Positions 26,200 to 35,652 are shown, numbered from the stretch's first letter. The stretch: 64,000 nt of DNA from Pseudomonadota bacterium (GCA_023440825.1 JAEXRL010000011.1:1-64000); one strand, 5' to 3'. Notes: generated from the letters alone by a model not told the origin. Translations and numbers: made by a program.

Positions 26200-27079
26200 A
26201 TAAGGTGTCCGCTTTATTATCCGCCAACCAGCGCTCGAAAATCAGTAAGGCTTCAGCTTGCTCTGTATGAATAGGATAACTGAAAAAATAACTATCGCTT
26301 ACTTTGAGCTTATCGGGCACCGGCATTACTAACTCACCACTTTGTAAATAAGGGTCTACTAGAAAGCGCGGCATCAACGCTACTCCCATATCAGCACGTA
26401 CCGCAGCAATAATCATGGTGAACAACTCGTAACGTGGGCCTGCACTCACATTCACCGATAACTGTTGACCATGGGCTTGATACCAATCGCGCCAGCTATC
26501 TGGGCGAGAGCTCATATGTAAATGCAGCCAATCCTGCATTTTCCCCTGAGAGGCCAAGCGCGGGCTGCATACAGGTATCAGCTCACCCTCGTCAAACAGC
26601 TTGAACCCTTTAGTCTGCGGCCAAATCGCTGATGCGTGATAAATGGCGGCATCAAACGGGTGGTCATTAAATTGGAAGGGCAAGGTACGCACCGACAGGC
26701 TGATCGCAATATCGGGATAGAGTCGAGCGAATTGCGCCAACCTAGGCATCATCCACACGGTCGCCAGAGTGGGTAATACCGCGATATGCAAGCTGCGCCC
26801 GACTCCCGCGCGAGCAACCAGACTGGACGTATCTTTTTCAATTTGTTCCAAATGGTGGCGTATGCGCCCTGCATACTCACGCCCTGCATTGGTCAGCACT
26901 AAGCGCCGGCGAACACGTGTGAACAGATCAACGCCCAGGCGCTCCTCCAAACCTGATACCTGCCTAAATACTGCGCTGTGCGTTAAGGATAGCTCCTCGG
27001 CTGCACGTGAAAATGAACCTAAACGAGCGGTGGCCTCAAAGGCCTGCAATGCCCCCAGACTGGGTATGCCGAATCTCAT
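26192..27079 (-). CDS. LysR-type transcriptional regulator (GcvA-like)
   Basis: A 295-residue LysR regulator. The N-terminal winged helix-turn-helix reads LGALQAFEATARLGSFSRAAEELSLTHSAVFRQVSGLEE (residues 7-45) and is of the GcvA subtype (SLTHSAVFRQV). The effector-binding domain follows (LHIAVLPTLATVWMMPRLAQF, then FDAAIYHAS). The start is ATG at 27079 (MRFGIPSLG). It is divergent from the thiamine-diphosphate enzyme gene, 132 bases away, the classical arrangement for a LysR protein and its target. Downstream, its stop overlaps the ggt start. The effector is unknown. Confidence 0.9.
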   Translation of the reverse strand: MRFGIPSLGALQAFEATARLGSFSRAAEELSLTHSAVFRQVSGLEERLGVDLFTRVRRRLVLTNAGREYAGRIRHHLEQIEKDTSSLVARAGVGRSLHIAVLPTLATVWMMPRLAQFARLYPDIAISLSVRTLPFQFNDHPFDAAIYHASAIWPQTKGFKLFDEGELIPVCSPRLASQGKMQDWLHLHMSSRPDSWRDWYQAHGQQLSVNVSAGPRYELFTMIIAAVRADMGVALMPRFLVDPYLQSGELVMPVPDKLKVSDSYFFSYPIHTEQAEALLIFERWLADNKADTLYV

Positions 27080-27211
27080 GGTAATCCCTATAGGCAAGCT
27101 GGCCTTGCCTTCTTTACTCTGCGTATATGCTTATCCTATCCTGAAAAGCACAACAATGTGACATTTTATCAATTGCCTTGTGCCTTAAACGCACATTATG
27201 CTCGAAGCCAT

Positions 27212-28906
27212 ATGACTACTACACTTACCAATGCCCGCATGGGGGGCCACCTGCTCGTTGATCAACTCCGCCTGCATGGCGTTGAGCAGGTATTTTGCGT
27301 ACCAGGCGAGAGTTATCTCGCTGTACTGGATGGTCTTTACGACAGCGATATCGACGTGACAGTGTGCCGCCAGGAAGGCGGTGCTGCAATGATGGCCGAA
27401 GCCTATGGTAAGTTACAGGGCAAACCCGGTATCTGCATGGTCACACGTGGTCCAGGCGTGGCTAATGCCATGGCCGGTATACATATTGCACAGCAAGACT
27501 CCACACCACTGATTGTATTTGTGGGTCAGGTAGCACGCGAGATGCAAGATCGCGAAGCCTTTCAGGAGCTGGACTATAAAGCTGTCTTCGGCAGCCAGAC
27601 CAAATGGACGTGCGAAATTCAGCAAGTCGACCGTATTCCTGAATTGATTGCACGTGCTTTCCATGTCGCTAGCAGCGGTCGTCCAGGCCCGGTGGTCATT
27701 TCCTTACCCGAAGATATGCTGTGTGAATACAGTCAGGCCAAAGATGCCAGACCTTACACAATTACTGACACCGCCGCTTCCGTTGAACAGGTTCAAAGCC
27801 TGCACGAACGTGTACTCGCGGCCAAGCAGCCTATTGCTATCCTGGGTGGCACACGCTGGACTAGCGATGCCGTGGCTCAGTTCGAAAGCTACGCTGCGGC
27901 AATGAGCCTGCCTGTGTGTGCACAATTCAGACGACAAACGCTGTTCTCAAACAATCATGCTTGCTATGTGGGCGATTTAGGACTGGGCGCGAACCCGGAT
28001 CTACTCGCCTATATACGCTCGTCGGATCTGGTCATACTGCTGGGTGGGCGCGGCTCTGAAGTTCCCAGCCAGTCCTACACCTTATTCGACATTCCTCATG
28101 GCGCGCAAGAGCTGGTACATGTGCACCCTGATGTGCATGAACTGAACAAGGTGTACCAAGCCAATTTGGCGATTCACGCTAGCCCCAGTGCATTCATTGC
28201 TGCTTTAGCGCCGCTAGCCTCTGGCTTTAGCCGCCCTAGCAGCGAGTCACTCAAGGCTCTGCGCAGCAGCTACCAACAGTGGAACCAACCTGCGTCCATA
28301 CGTACTCCAGGTGCGTTGCAAATGGGGCCCATTATGGATTACCTGCGCAAAGAACTGCCTGACGATGCCATTTTGTGTAACGGCGCAGGCAACTATGCAA
28401 GCTGGCTACACAGATTTTATAACTTTCGCCGCTTTGGTACGCAACTGGCCCCCACCTCTGGCTCTATGGGCTATGGCGTGCCTGCAGCCGTATCGGCAAA
28501 ACGCCAGTACCCAGATCGCACAGTGATTGCTTTAGCGGGTGACGGCTGCTTCCTGATGCACGGCCAAGAGTTCGCAACCGCAGTGCAATATGGCCTGAAT
28601 ATTGTGGTTATCGTCATTGACAACCAAATGTACGGCACCATACGTATGCACCAAGAGCGCGACTATCCAGCTCGCCCCAGTGCAACCATGCTGAAAAACC
28701 CCGATTTTGCTGCGTATGCCCAGGCTTTTGGCGGACATGGCGAGCGAGTCGATACCACCGAGCAATTTGCGCCTGCCTTTGAGCGCGCGATGAAAAGCGG
28801 CAAACCTGCCATTATTCATTGCCTGCTTGATCCTCAGGCCATTACTCCCACTCTTAGTCTGGACGCCATACGCGACCAGGCCCTGAAACAAAATAACAGC
28901 CATTAA
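27212..28906 (+). CDS. thiamine-diphosphate enzyme of the acetolactate synthase family
   Basis: A 564-residue ThDP-dependent enzyme with the three domains of the acetolactate synthase/benzoylformate decarboxylase family. The N-terminal PYR domain carries the ThDP-activating glutamate in CRQEGGAAMMAEAYGK. The middle domain contains the QPIAILGGTRW strand, and the C-terminal PP domain has the metal-binding motif AGDGCFLMHGQEF...VIVIDNQ. It lacks the regulatory subunit gene next door that true IlvB enzymes have, so it is likelier a catabolic decarboxylase, carboligase or oxo-acid enzyme. It is divergent from the LysR gene and 17 bases upstream of gcdH, so the three probably form one regulated unit. 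The start is ATG 27212 (MTTTLTNARMGG). Confidence 0.87.
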   Translation: MTTTLTNARMGGHLLVDQLRLHGVEQVFCVPGESYLAVLDGLYDSDIDVTVCRQEGGAAMMAEAYGKLQGKPGICMVTRGPGVANAMAGIHIAQQDSTPLIVFVGQVAREMQDREAFQELDYKAVFGSQTKWTCEIQQVDRIPELIARAFHVASSGRPGPVVISLPEDMLCEYSQAKDARPYTITDTAASVEQVQSLHERVLAAKQPIAILGGTRWTSDAVAQFESYAAAMSLPVCAQFRRQTLFSNNHACYVGDLGLGANPDLLAYIRSSDLVILLGGRGSEVPSQSYTLFDIPHGAQELVHVHPDVHELNKVYQANLAIHASPSAFIAALAPLASGFSRPSSESLKALRSSYQQWNQPASIRTPGALQMGPIMDYLRKELPDDAILCNGAGNYASWLHRFYNFRRFGTQLAPTSGSMGYGVPAAVSAKRQYPDRTVIALAGDGCFLMHGQEFATAVQYGLNIVVIVIDNQMYGTIRMHQERDYPARPSATMLKNPDFAAYAQAFGGHGERVDTTEQFAPAFERAMKSGKPAIIHCLLDPQAITPTLSLDAIRDQALKQNNSH

Positions 28907-28923
28907 CTCTTACGGAGATACTT

Positions 28924-30117
28924 ATGTCCTCTAAGCCTTCATTTAACTGGCAAGATCCGCTCTTGCTGGATAGCCAGCTCACCGAAGAAGAACGCATGGT
29001 GCGTGAGGCTGCCTATGCCTACTCCCAAGAGAAATTGGCACCCCGTGTACTGGAAGCATTCCGTCACGAGCGTACCGATGTAGAAATTTTTCAAGAAATG
29101 GGCGAGCTGGGTCTGTTGGGCGCCACCATTCCTGAAGAATACGGCGGTGCTGGCCTGAATAACGTATGTTATGGCCTAATTGCGCGTGAAGTAGAGCGTG
29201 TTGACTCCGGCTATCGCTCCATGATGAGTGTGCAATCATCCTTAGTCATGGTGCCCATCAATGAATTTGGTTCAGACGAACAGAAACAGAAGTATTTGCC
29301 TAAACTGGCTTCTGGCCAGTGGATTGGTTGCTTTGGCCTGACAGAACCTAATCACGGCTCCGACCCAGGCGGCATGGAAACCAAAGCACATAAAACTGCA
29401 GATGGCTACCGCATCAGTGGTGCGAAAATGTGGATCACCAACTCCCCTATTGCCGACGTGTTTGTGGTCTGGGCTAAAGTCGTGGGCGGAGAAGATGATG
29501 GAAAAATCCGCGGCTTTATCTTAGAAAAAGGTATGAAAGGCTTGAGCGCCCCAGAAATCCACGGAAAAGTAGGCTTGCGTGCTTCTATCACAGGTGAAAT
29601 TGTGATGGACGAAGTCGAAGTGGGTGCCGAGCAAATGTTGCCTAAAGTAGCTGGTTTGCGTGGTCCATTCACCTGCCTGAACTCTGCCCGTTACGGCATT
29701 GCGTGGGGCGCTTTGGGTGCCGCCGAGTTTTGCTGGCATACTGCCCTGCAATACACGCTGGATCGCAAACAGTTTGGTCGCCCACTGGCTGCCAATCAGT
29801 TGATTCAAAAGAAACTGGCCGATATGCAGACCGAAATCACACTCGGCTTGCAAGCTTGTCTGCGCTTGGGTCGCATGAAGGACGAGGGCACAGCAGCGGT
29901 AGAGATCACCTCGATCATGAAGCGTAACTCTTGCGGTAAAGCCTTGGATATCGCCCGCTTAGCCCGGGACATGCTGGGTGGTAACGGTATTTCCGATGAG
30001 TTCGGCGTAGCACGTCATCTGGTCAACTTGGAAGTGGTTAACACCTACGAAGGGACACATGATGTACACGCCCTGATTCTGGGTCGTGCTCAAACCGGTA
30101 TACAGGCATTCTTTTAA
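28924..30117 (+). CDS. gcdH: glutaryl-CoA dehydrogenase
   Basis: FAD-dependent acyl-CoA dehydrogenase that oxidises and decarboxylates glutaryl-CoA to crotonyl-CoA in lysine, tryptophan and glutarate breakdown. The 397 residues show features of the GCDH branch: a start resembling FNWQDPLLLDSQLTEEERMV, LTEPNHGSDPGGMET, GAKMWITNSPIADVFVVWAK, RYGIAWGALGAAEFC, and the catalytic glutamate in VNTYEGTHDVHALILGRAQTG. A GGAGA ribosome binding site precedes the ATG. It follows the thiamine-diphosphate gene closely and ends before a strong terminator. Confidence 0.94.
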   Translation: MSSKPSFNWQDPLLLDSQLTEEERMVREAAYAYSQEKLAPRVLEAFRHERTDVEIFQEMGELGLLGATIPEEYGGAGLNNVCYGLIAREVERVDSGYRSMMSVQSSLVMVPINEFGSDEQKQKYLPKLASGQWIGCFGLTEPNHGSDPGGMETKAHKTADGYRISGAKMWITNSPIADVFVVWAKVVGGEDDGKIRGFILEKGMKGLSAPEIHGKVGLRASITGEIVMDEVEVGAEQMLPKVAGLRGPFTCLNSARYGIAWGALGAAEFCWHTALQYTLDRKQFGRPLAANQLIQKKLADMQTEITLGLQACLRLGRMKDEGTAAVEITSIMKRNSCGKALDIARLARDMLGGNGISDEFGVARHLVNLEVVNTYEGTHDVHALILGRAQTGIQAFF

Positions 30118-30142
30118 TCGCCTGATCGAGTAAAAGTCATAG

Positions 30143-30178
30143 AAAAAGCCGCTTGAGTTGTCATTCAAGCGGCTTTTT
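30143..30178 (+). terminator. rho-independent terminator after gcdH
   Basis: A perfect 14-base stem (aaaaagccgcttga 30143-30156 / tcaagcggcttttt 30165-30178) with an eight-base loop and a T-run. It can also work for the minus-strand MaoC-like gene ending at 30200. Confidence 0.88.
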
Positions 30179-30199
30179 TACTAGTGCGACTGACACGGA

Positions 30200-30640
30200 C
30201 TAGGACTGTTTTAAATCAAACAGGCTGGTGGCATCGACTTCCATGACTTGCTGATCATCTTGGTTGTACACATTCCAGACCCAGCGCAAAATACCCAAAT
30301 CGTCACGACTAGACGAAACACGTTTAGCGGTGACTACCGCCTCTAGACGGATAGAATCATCAGGCCGGACAGGGTAAAGCCAACGCAAGCTTTCCAAGCC
30401 TGGCGAGCCAAACGATTCTGAATCATGCAGCGCAGCATCAACAGCCATACGCATCACTTTAGAGCAAGTGAGCCAGCCGCTACCGATGACTCCATTCCAA
30501 TGACTTTGCTTTGCCCGTTCCTCGTCCACATGAAAGAACTGAGGATCATATTTCTGGGCGAACTCAAGCATTTCTGTCTGAGTAATTTTCACGAGTGGGT
30601 GATGGATCACCATGCCCACTTCAAACTCGTCGAATTTCAT
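30200..30640 (-). CDS. MaoC-like hot-dog dehydratase family protein
   Basis: A 146-residue single hot-dog-fold protein of the MaoC/(R)-hydratase type. It starts MKFDEFEVGMVIHHPLVKIT, with EMLEFAQKYDPQFFHVDEERAKQ carrying the family Asp/His catalytic pattern (DPQFFHVD) and an IGSGWLTCS segment. LYPVRPDDSIRLEAVV and ILRWVWNVYNQDDQQVME follow. Members hydrate enoyl-CoA thioesters or act as side-chain modifying hydratases; the true substrate is unknown. It stands alone, convergent with gcdH and sharing its terminator hairpin. The start is ATG 30640, favoured over 30655. Confidence 0.87.
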   Translation of the reverse strand: MKFDEFEVGMVIHHPLVKITQTEMLEFAQKYDPQFFHVDEERAKQSHWNGVIGSGWLTCSKVMRMAVDAALHDSESFGSPGLESLRWLYPVRPDDSIRLEAVVTAKRVSSSRDDLGILRWVWNVYNQDDQQVMEVDATSLFDLKQS

Positions 30641-30762
30641 GCCGTGCCGCAACAAAAAGTAGTGAGAAATTCAGTGTACCAGAAGCCTTATGGAATGTAA
30701 CAGAGCCCCTAAGCCTTAGTTGGCATCACCTGAAAGCAGCCACCTCAATCGCGCCTGAGGCC

Positions 30763-31800
30763 TTAATCCTCGAATGCGGCTGCCGCCCGCCCCAACCTAT
30801 CGTTTACTGCCAGCCATTCTGGGGTATCAGGACAAGCTTGTATCCAAATTTTTTGATATTGACCTTGGTCCAGACGACGCAAACTGGCATACAGGTTCTG
30901 TGCATACAGCTCCGGCGTGCTGGCTGACACATACCAGTCCACATGAGAAAGAATAAAGGGCACCAGCTCAGAAAAAGCAACGACCGCCTGAGGCATCGGG
31001 TTACGCTCAAGCTCTTTTTGCAGAACCGCCCTTTGCTCGGACTGGAACAAGGCTAGCTCTGTACGGGGCGCATAATGGGCTTTCAGGCTACCGGATACCT
31101 GTGGAGCCTGTATATCAGGCCGAGCAGGCGGATACCCTAACACCTCTTCAAGCATGGCAGCACTAATATGCCCAGGCCGCAACAAAACAGGCCCTATGCC
31201 TTGCTCTATGCGAGACACATCAACAATCGTAGACTCAATCCCTACCTGTGTATCGCCGGCCGCTAAAATATACAACTGATCGGTGTCCAGCTCGGGAAAC
31301 TCGGCCGCCACATGCGCAGCACTGGTAGGTGACACTGCACCGAACTTATTGGCAGATGGCGCTGCCACTCCCGCCTGACGACTGGGCTTCAGTGCAGCCA
31401 TACGACGCAACAGATCCTGAGCTACCGGATGCGACGGGCAACGTATGCCCAGCGTTGGCTGCCCGCCACTAACGGTGTCAGGAATGCGCTCATGACGTGG
31501 CAAAATTAACGTTAAAGGACCTGGCCAAAATGCATCAATCAGCTTTTTTGCTTCAATTGGTATATGTTTCACCCAATAGCTCAGGTCTGCCCCAGGATGC
31601 ACATGCACAATCAAGGGGTGATTAGCCGGCCGACCCTTGGCACGATAAATAGCCTGTAAGGCAGCCGGGTTTTCAGCATCTGCTCCCAGACCATAGACGG
31701 TTTCGGTGGGAAACGCCACCAGCCCCCCCTGAGTCAGGCGCTGAGCGGCCTGCTGCAATTGCTGCTCGCTAGGCATGAGGTTCTCCATGTGTTCAGACAT
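30763..31800 (-). CDS. tsaC: L-threonylcarbamoyladenylate synthase (Sua5 type)
   Basis: Makes threonylcarbamoyl-AMP from threonine, bicarbonate and ATP for the t6A37 modification of tRNA. The 345-residue protein is the longer Sua5 form. The YrdC domain (FPTETVYGLGADAENPAAL, KGRPANHPLIVHV, LGIRCPSHPVAQ, APSANKFGAVSPTSAAHV) is followed by a C-terminal Sua5 domain after the GPVLLRPGHIS linker. The start overlaps the purK stop by eight bases, so it is coupled to the purine genes purE-purK. tcdA, acting later in the same modification, lies elsewhere in the window. Confidence 0.93.
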   Translation of the reverse strand: MSEHMENLMPSEQQLQQAAQRLTQGGLVAFPTETVYGLGADAENPAALQAIYRAKGRPANHPLIVHVHPGADLSYWVKHIPIEAKKLIDAFWPGPLTLILPRHERIPDTVSGGQPTLGIRCPSHPVAQDLLRRMAALKPSRQAGVAAPSANKFGAVSPTSAAHVAAEFPELDTDQLYILAAGDTQVGIESTIVDVSRIEQGIGPVLLRPGHISAAMLEEVLGYPPARPDIQAPQVSGSLKAHYAPRTELALFQSEQRAVLQKELERNPMPQAVVAFSELVPFILSHVDWYVSASTPELYAQNLYASLRRLDQGQYQKIWIQACPDTPEWLAVNDRLGRAAAAFED

Positions 31801-32980
31801 GAAACTGCATACCTAACACCGCCGCCGCCTGCGCAGCTCTGGCATGTACGTGCTCATCGGAATCTGCCAGCACATTAACATGCCCCATCTTGCGCCCCTG
31901 ACGGGCTTGCTGCTTACCGTACAAATGTAGCGATACGCCAGGGATAGCTAGTAAAGCCTGCCAATCTGGTTCACGATACTGCCCTTGCTCATCGAACCAC
32001 AGCTCGCCCAACAAGTTAAGCATAATGCTGGGACATAAAATAGCACTGCTACCCAGTGGTAAGCCAGCCATTACCCGCACCTGCTGTTCAAACTGACTGC
32101 TGAGCGCACTATTCATGGTGTAGTGACCACTATTATGCGGACGGGGTGCTACTTCATTAGCCAGCAAGCGTCCGTCACGCAAAATAAAGAACTCTACACA
32201 CATTACACCGTAATAAGCCAGTTGCTCAGCAATTGCAGCAGCGGCTAATCGGGCTTGCTCGCACCATGAGCTGGCCTGCAAGCCTTCACTCACTGTAGAG
32301 ACTGCTAGAATTCCGTCGCGATGCTCATTGCGCGCACAGGGATAGGCCTGTATTTGCCCATCCAAAGAACGCGCCATGACCACGGAAATTTCGAAGTCCA
32401 GATCTTGCAGCGCCTCCAGCACACAAGCCACCTGTCCAAATTGCTGATAGGCTTGTATGGCTTCGTCCCGATTCGCTACCCTAGCCTGGCCTTTGCCATC
32501 GTAACCAAAGCGCGCTGCTTTCAGGATACCTGGAAACAGATCGTCGCTGGCCTGCTCCAAATCAGAGCGGGACTCAATCGCGGCATACGGTGCCAAGGGC
32601 ACTCCTGCTTGCGCAATAAACGCTTTTTCCTGAATGCGATCCTGCACGATGCCAACAGCCTGCCCAGAGGGGGTCACCCGACGTTGCTGCGCCAGCAGGC
32701 TTAGGGCCTGTGCGGACACATTTTCAAACTCAGTTGTTATGGCCAGGCACAGTTCGCCCAAACGCGCTAGGGCCTGCTCATCATCATAGGGAGCACAGAT
32801 GTGCAAGTCTGCCACCACGCCCGCTGGACTTAAGGGATCGGGCTCGAGTACCGCCACTTTATAGCCTAGGCTTTGAGCAGCGTGGCAGAACATACGGCCT
32901 AGTTGGCCGCCGCCCACCATGCCCAACCAGGAGCCAGGAACAATCAAAGATGTTTGGGATGGGGTCATAGAGGTATTCAT
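31793..32980 (-). CDS. purK: N5-carboxyaminoimidazole ribonucleotide synthase
   Basis: ATP-grasp enzyme that carboxylates AIR to N5-CAIR in purine biosynthesis. The 395-residue protein has the N-terminal dinucleotide-like GMVGGGQLGRMFCHAAQSLGY, ITTEFENV, the ATP-grasp central part (DLFPGILKAARFGYDGKGQ, FEISVVMARS) and the EVAPRPHNSGHYTMNSALSSQFEQQVR region. The start is the ATG at 32980 (MNTSMTPSQ). A reading from 33067 would add 29 unsupported residues and overlap the end of purE. It sits between purE and tsaC in one minus-strand operon. Confidence 0.95.
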   Translation of the reverse strand: MNTSMTPSQTSLIVPGSWLGMVGGGQLGRMFCHAAQSLGYKVAVLEPDPLSPAGVVADLHICAPYDDEQALARLGELCLAITTEFENVSAQALSLLAQQRRVTPSGQAVGIVQDRIQEKAFIAQAGVPLAPYAAIESRSDLEQASDDLFPGILKAARFGYDGKGQARVANRDEAIQAYQQFGQVACVLEALQDLDFEISVVMARSLDGQIQAYPCARNEHRDGILAVSTVSEGLQASSWCEQARLAAAAIAEQLAYYGVMCVEFFILRDGRLLANEVAPRPHNSGHYTMNSALSSQFEQQVRVMAGLPLGSSAILCPSIMLNLLGELWFDEQGQYREPDWQALLAIPGVSLHLYGKQQARQGRKMGHVNVLADSDEHVHARAAQAAAVLGMQFHV

Positions 32981-33008
32981 TTCAATAGTCTTCAACTCAA
33001 CAATGAGC

Positions 33009-33524
33009 TTATACAGGTGGTAGCACCATATTACGTGCCATATCCGTTTGACGCTCCCGGTACGCAATCAACTGTTGGCTTAAGCCTTGATCGTAAACGG
33101 CCAAATTAGCCACCACGTGCAAGGCCGCGTTCGCTGCCCCCGCCTCACCAATAGCAAACGTGGCCACAGGCACCCCTTTGGGCATTTGCACTATCGACAG
33201 CAAGGAGTCTTCCCCACGTAAATAACGTGAGGGAACCGGCACCCCAAATACGGGCAAGTGCGTCAAGGCGGCCAGCATACCCGGTAGGTGTGCTGCCCCA
33301 CCCGCTCCCGCAATAATGGCTTTCAGGCCGCGCGCAGGCGCATCAGCACCGTACTCAACCATATCCAAGGGCATGCGGTGGGCTGATACCACACGGCACT
33401 CGTAAGGCACCTCAAACTCTTCCAGTATGGCGACGGCGTGTTGCATCACCTCCCAATCGCTGGACGAACCCATAACAATTCCAACTACGGGATGCACGGC
33501 ATCACCTTGCTGCACACTAGGCAT
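33009..33524 (-). CDS. purE: 5-(carboxyamino)imidazole ribonucleotide mutase
   Basis: Class I PurE that converts N5-CAIR to CAIR, the step after PurK. The 171 residues carry VGIVMGSSSDWEVMQHA at the N-terminus, the catalytic-histidine segment VVSAHRMP, and IIAGAGGAAHLPGMLAALTHLPVFGVPV, all of which bind the nucleotide. Length and the presence of purK beside it fit the bacterial two-enzyme route. It lies downstream of purC and 28 bases upstream of purK. Confidence 0.96.
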   Translation of the reverse strand: MPSVQQGDAVHPVVGIVMGSSSDWEVMQHAVAILEEFEVPYECRVVSAHRMPLDMVEYGADAPARGLKAIIAGAGGAAHLPGMLAALTHLPVFGVPVPSRYLRGEDSLLSIVQMPKGVPVATFAIGEAGAANAALHVVANLAVYDQGLSQQLIAYRERQTDMARNMVLPPV

Positions 33525-33586
33525 TACACTCTTCCACTAAGTAAGCACCGGCCTGATATGGAGAGCAGGCCAATAATTGATTTACG

Positions 33587-34468
33587 TCATGCACTCAATC
33601 TATCCAGTGCTTCACGATATTTTTCAGCAGTTTTTCTAATAACGTCCGCCGGTAAACGTGGGGCAGGAGCGGTTTTATCCCAATCCTGGGTTTCCAGCCA
33701 ATCGCGCACAAATTGCTTATCGTACGACGGCGGATTGCTACCTACAGCATAGGTATCGGCAGGCCAAAAACGAGAGGAATCGGGCGTAATCACTTCATCC
33801 ATCAGGTGTAACTGCCCCTGATCGTCCAAGCCAAATTCAAACTTGGTATCAGCAATAATAATGCCACGACTGGCCGCATAGTCCGAGGCACTACGATAAA
33901 GCTGTAGCGTAACAGCGCGTAGTTGCTCGGCCAGTTCAAGACCTAACTCGGCTTGCACGCGCTCGAAGCTCACATTTTCGTCATGCTCACCCAGCGCCGC
34001 TTTGGCTGCAGGCGTAAATAATACATCGGGCAAGCGCTGGGCTTGCTGCAAACCGGCCGGCAAGGCCACACCGCACAATTGCCCGGTATGTTGATAGTCC
34101 TTCCAGGCAGAGCCACTTAGATAACCGCGCGCAACCGCCTCGATCAGAATAGGCCGTAAGCGTTTTACCACCATCGCCCGCCCCAACACCTGGTCTCGCT
34201 CATCAGCAGCGACCACATCTTCGGGTTTAATACCCGTGGAATGGTTGGGGATAATATCGGCCAAACCTTGTAGCCAAAATTCCGTCATGCTAGTCAGCAC
34301 CGCCCCTTTACCAGGAATCGGGTCATCTAATATAACGTCAAAGGCTGACAGGCGGTCACTTGCCACAATAAGCAGCTTATCATCACCCACTGCATACATA
34401 TCCCGGACTTTACCGCGCGCGATCAGTGGCAAAGACCGGATACTGGATTGATGTAAGGGCTCTTGCAC
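33587..34468 (-). CDS. purC: phosphoribosylaminoimidazole-succinocarboxamide synthase
   Basis: SAICAR synthase, ligating aspartate to CAIR with ATP. The 293-residue protein has the long type common in betaproteobacteria and yeast, with RGKVRDMYAVGDDKLLIVASDRLSAFDVIL, GKGAVLTSMTEFW, VKRLRPILIEAVARGYLSGSAWKDY, and IADTKFEFGLD followed by LMDEVITPDSSRFWP. It precedes purE and purK, giving three consecutive steps of the pathway. An A-rich stretch and a strong hairpin between fba and purC suggest termination or attenuation just upstream. Confidence 0.96.
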   Translation of the reverse strand: MQEPLHQSSIRSLPLIARGKVRDMYAVGDDKLLIVASDRLSAFDVILDDPIPGKGAVLTSMTEFWLQGLADIIPNHSTGIKPEDVVAADERDQVLGRAMVVKRLRPILIEAVARGYLSGSAWKDYQHTGQLCGVALPAGLQQAQRLPDVLFTPAAKAALGEHDENVSFERVQAELGLELAEQLRAVTLQLYRSASDYAASRGIIIADTKFEFGLDDQGQLHLMDEVITPDSSRFWPADTYAVGSNPPSYDKQFVRDWLETQDWDKTAPAPRLPADVIRKTAEKYREALDRLSA

Positions 34469-34482
34469 GATGTTTTCCTTGA

Positions 34483-34519
34483 AAACAAAAACATCCCGCC
34501 TGGTTGCACCAGCGCGGGA
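34483..34519 (-). terminator. terminator or attenuator hairpin between fba and purC
   Basis: On the minus strand TCCCGC (34519-34514) pairs with GCGGGA (34499-34494), continuing inward as CTGGT/ACCAG with one bulged base, and is followed by TGTTTTTGTTTT. It lies between the fba stop (34588) and the purC start (34468), so it ends fba transcripts or controls read-through into the purine genes. Confidence 0.7.
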
Positions 34520-34587
34520 CGATCAGCCAGATATTTTATATCTGGCAAAAGGCAGGTCTGGGCTAGTAGGCGCGACCTGCATGAGAC

Positions 34588-35652
34588 TTACTGAACAAGC
34601 TGCTTAAGTTGACCCGATGCATACTGACGCGCGATTTCGTCCAACGGAATGGCCTTGATTTTGGACGCATTACCCGCTGTACCAAACTGCTGATAGCGCG
34701 CGATACAGATTTGCTTAGCCGCTTCACGGGCAGGTTTAAGGTACTCGCGCGGATCAAACTTATCCGGATTTTCGAATAAAAACCTACGTATGGCAGCAGT
34801 CATGGCCAAGCGAATATCGGTATCAATATTCACTTTACGTACACCAAACTTAATGGCTTCCTGAATTTCCTCTACGGGCACACCATAGGTTTCTTTCATG
34901 TCGCCACCAAACTGACGAATTTCTGCCAGCAGCTCTTGGGGCACACTGGAGCTGCCGTGCATCACCAAATGTGTATTCGGCAAACGACGGTGAATTTCTT
35001 TGACGCGCTCGATAGACAAGATATCGCCAGTGGGCTTACGCGTAAATTTATACGCGCCATGACTAGTTCCAATCGCAATAGCCAAGGCATCCAGTTGCGT
35101 GCGCTGTACGAAGTCAGCAGCTTGCTCGGGATCCGTCAGCAACTGATCCATGGTCAGCTTACCCTCGAAACCGTGGCCATCTTCTTGGTCGCCCTGCATG
35201 GTTTCCAAGGAGCCCAAGCAGCCCAGCTCGCCTTCTACGGTAACACCTAACTTGTGTGCCATATCTACCACTTTACGAGTGACTTCTACGTTGTACTCGT
35301 ACTCGGCAATGGTTTTTCCGTCGGGTAACAGCGAGCCGTCCATCATGACGCTGGAAAATCCAAGGTCTATAGCCCCTTGGCAAATTTCTGGGGACTGGCC
35401 ATGATCCTGATGCATGACAACAGGAATATGAGGATACGCTTCAACTGCCGCTTCAATCAGGTGACGCAAGAAGGTTTCACCCGCATACTTACGAGCACCA
35501 GCCGAGGCCTGCATGATCACAGGGCTGTCTGTCTCGGCGGCTGCTTCCATGATGGCCTGGACCTGCTCCAGGTTGTTAACGTTAAATGCCGGAATACCGT
35601 ACTCGTGCTCGGCTGCATGATCGAGCAACTGACGCATGGAAACGAGGGCCAT
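34588..35652 (-). CDS. fba: class II fructose-bisphosphate aldolase
   Basis: Zn-dependent aldolase that interconverts fructose 1,6-bisphosphate with DHAP and GAP. The 354-residue protein shows AFNVNNLEQVQAIMEAA, the zinc ligands in PVVMHQDHGQS and (later) the LVMHGSSSVP stretch, VEGELGCLG with the catalytic-region glutamate, AIGTSHGAYKFTRKPTGD, and VRKVNIDTDIRLAMTAAIR. It belongs to the CbbA-like branch. The ATG at 35652 has AGGAG upstream. In this cluster it is separated from pgk by four other genes. Confidence 0.96.
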   Translation of the reverse strand: MALVSMRQLLDHAAEHEYGIPAFNVNNLEQVQAIMEAAAETDSPVIMQASAGARKYAGETFLRHLIEAAVEAYPHIPVVMHQDHGQSPEICQGAIDLGFSSVMMDGSLLPDGKTIAEYEYNVEVTRKVVDMAHKLGVTVEGELGCLGSLETMQGDQEDGHGFEGKLTMDQLLTDPEQAADFVQRTQLDALAIAIGTSHGAYKFTRKPTGDILSIERVKEIHRRLPNTHLVMHGSSSVPQELLAEIRQFGGDMKETYGVPVEEIQEAIKFGVRKVNIDTDIRLAMTAAIRRFLFENPDKFDPREYLKPAREAAKQICIARYQQFGTAGNASKIKAIPLDEIARQYASGQLKQLVQ

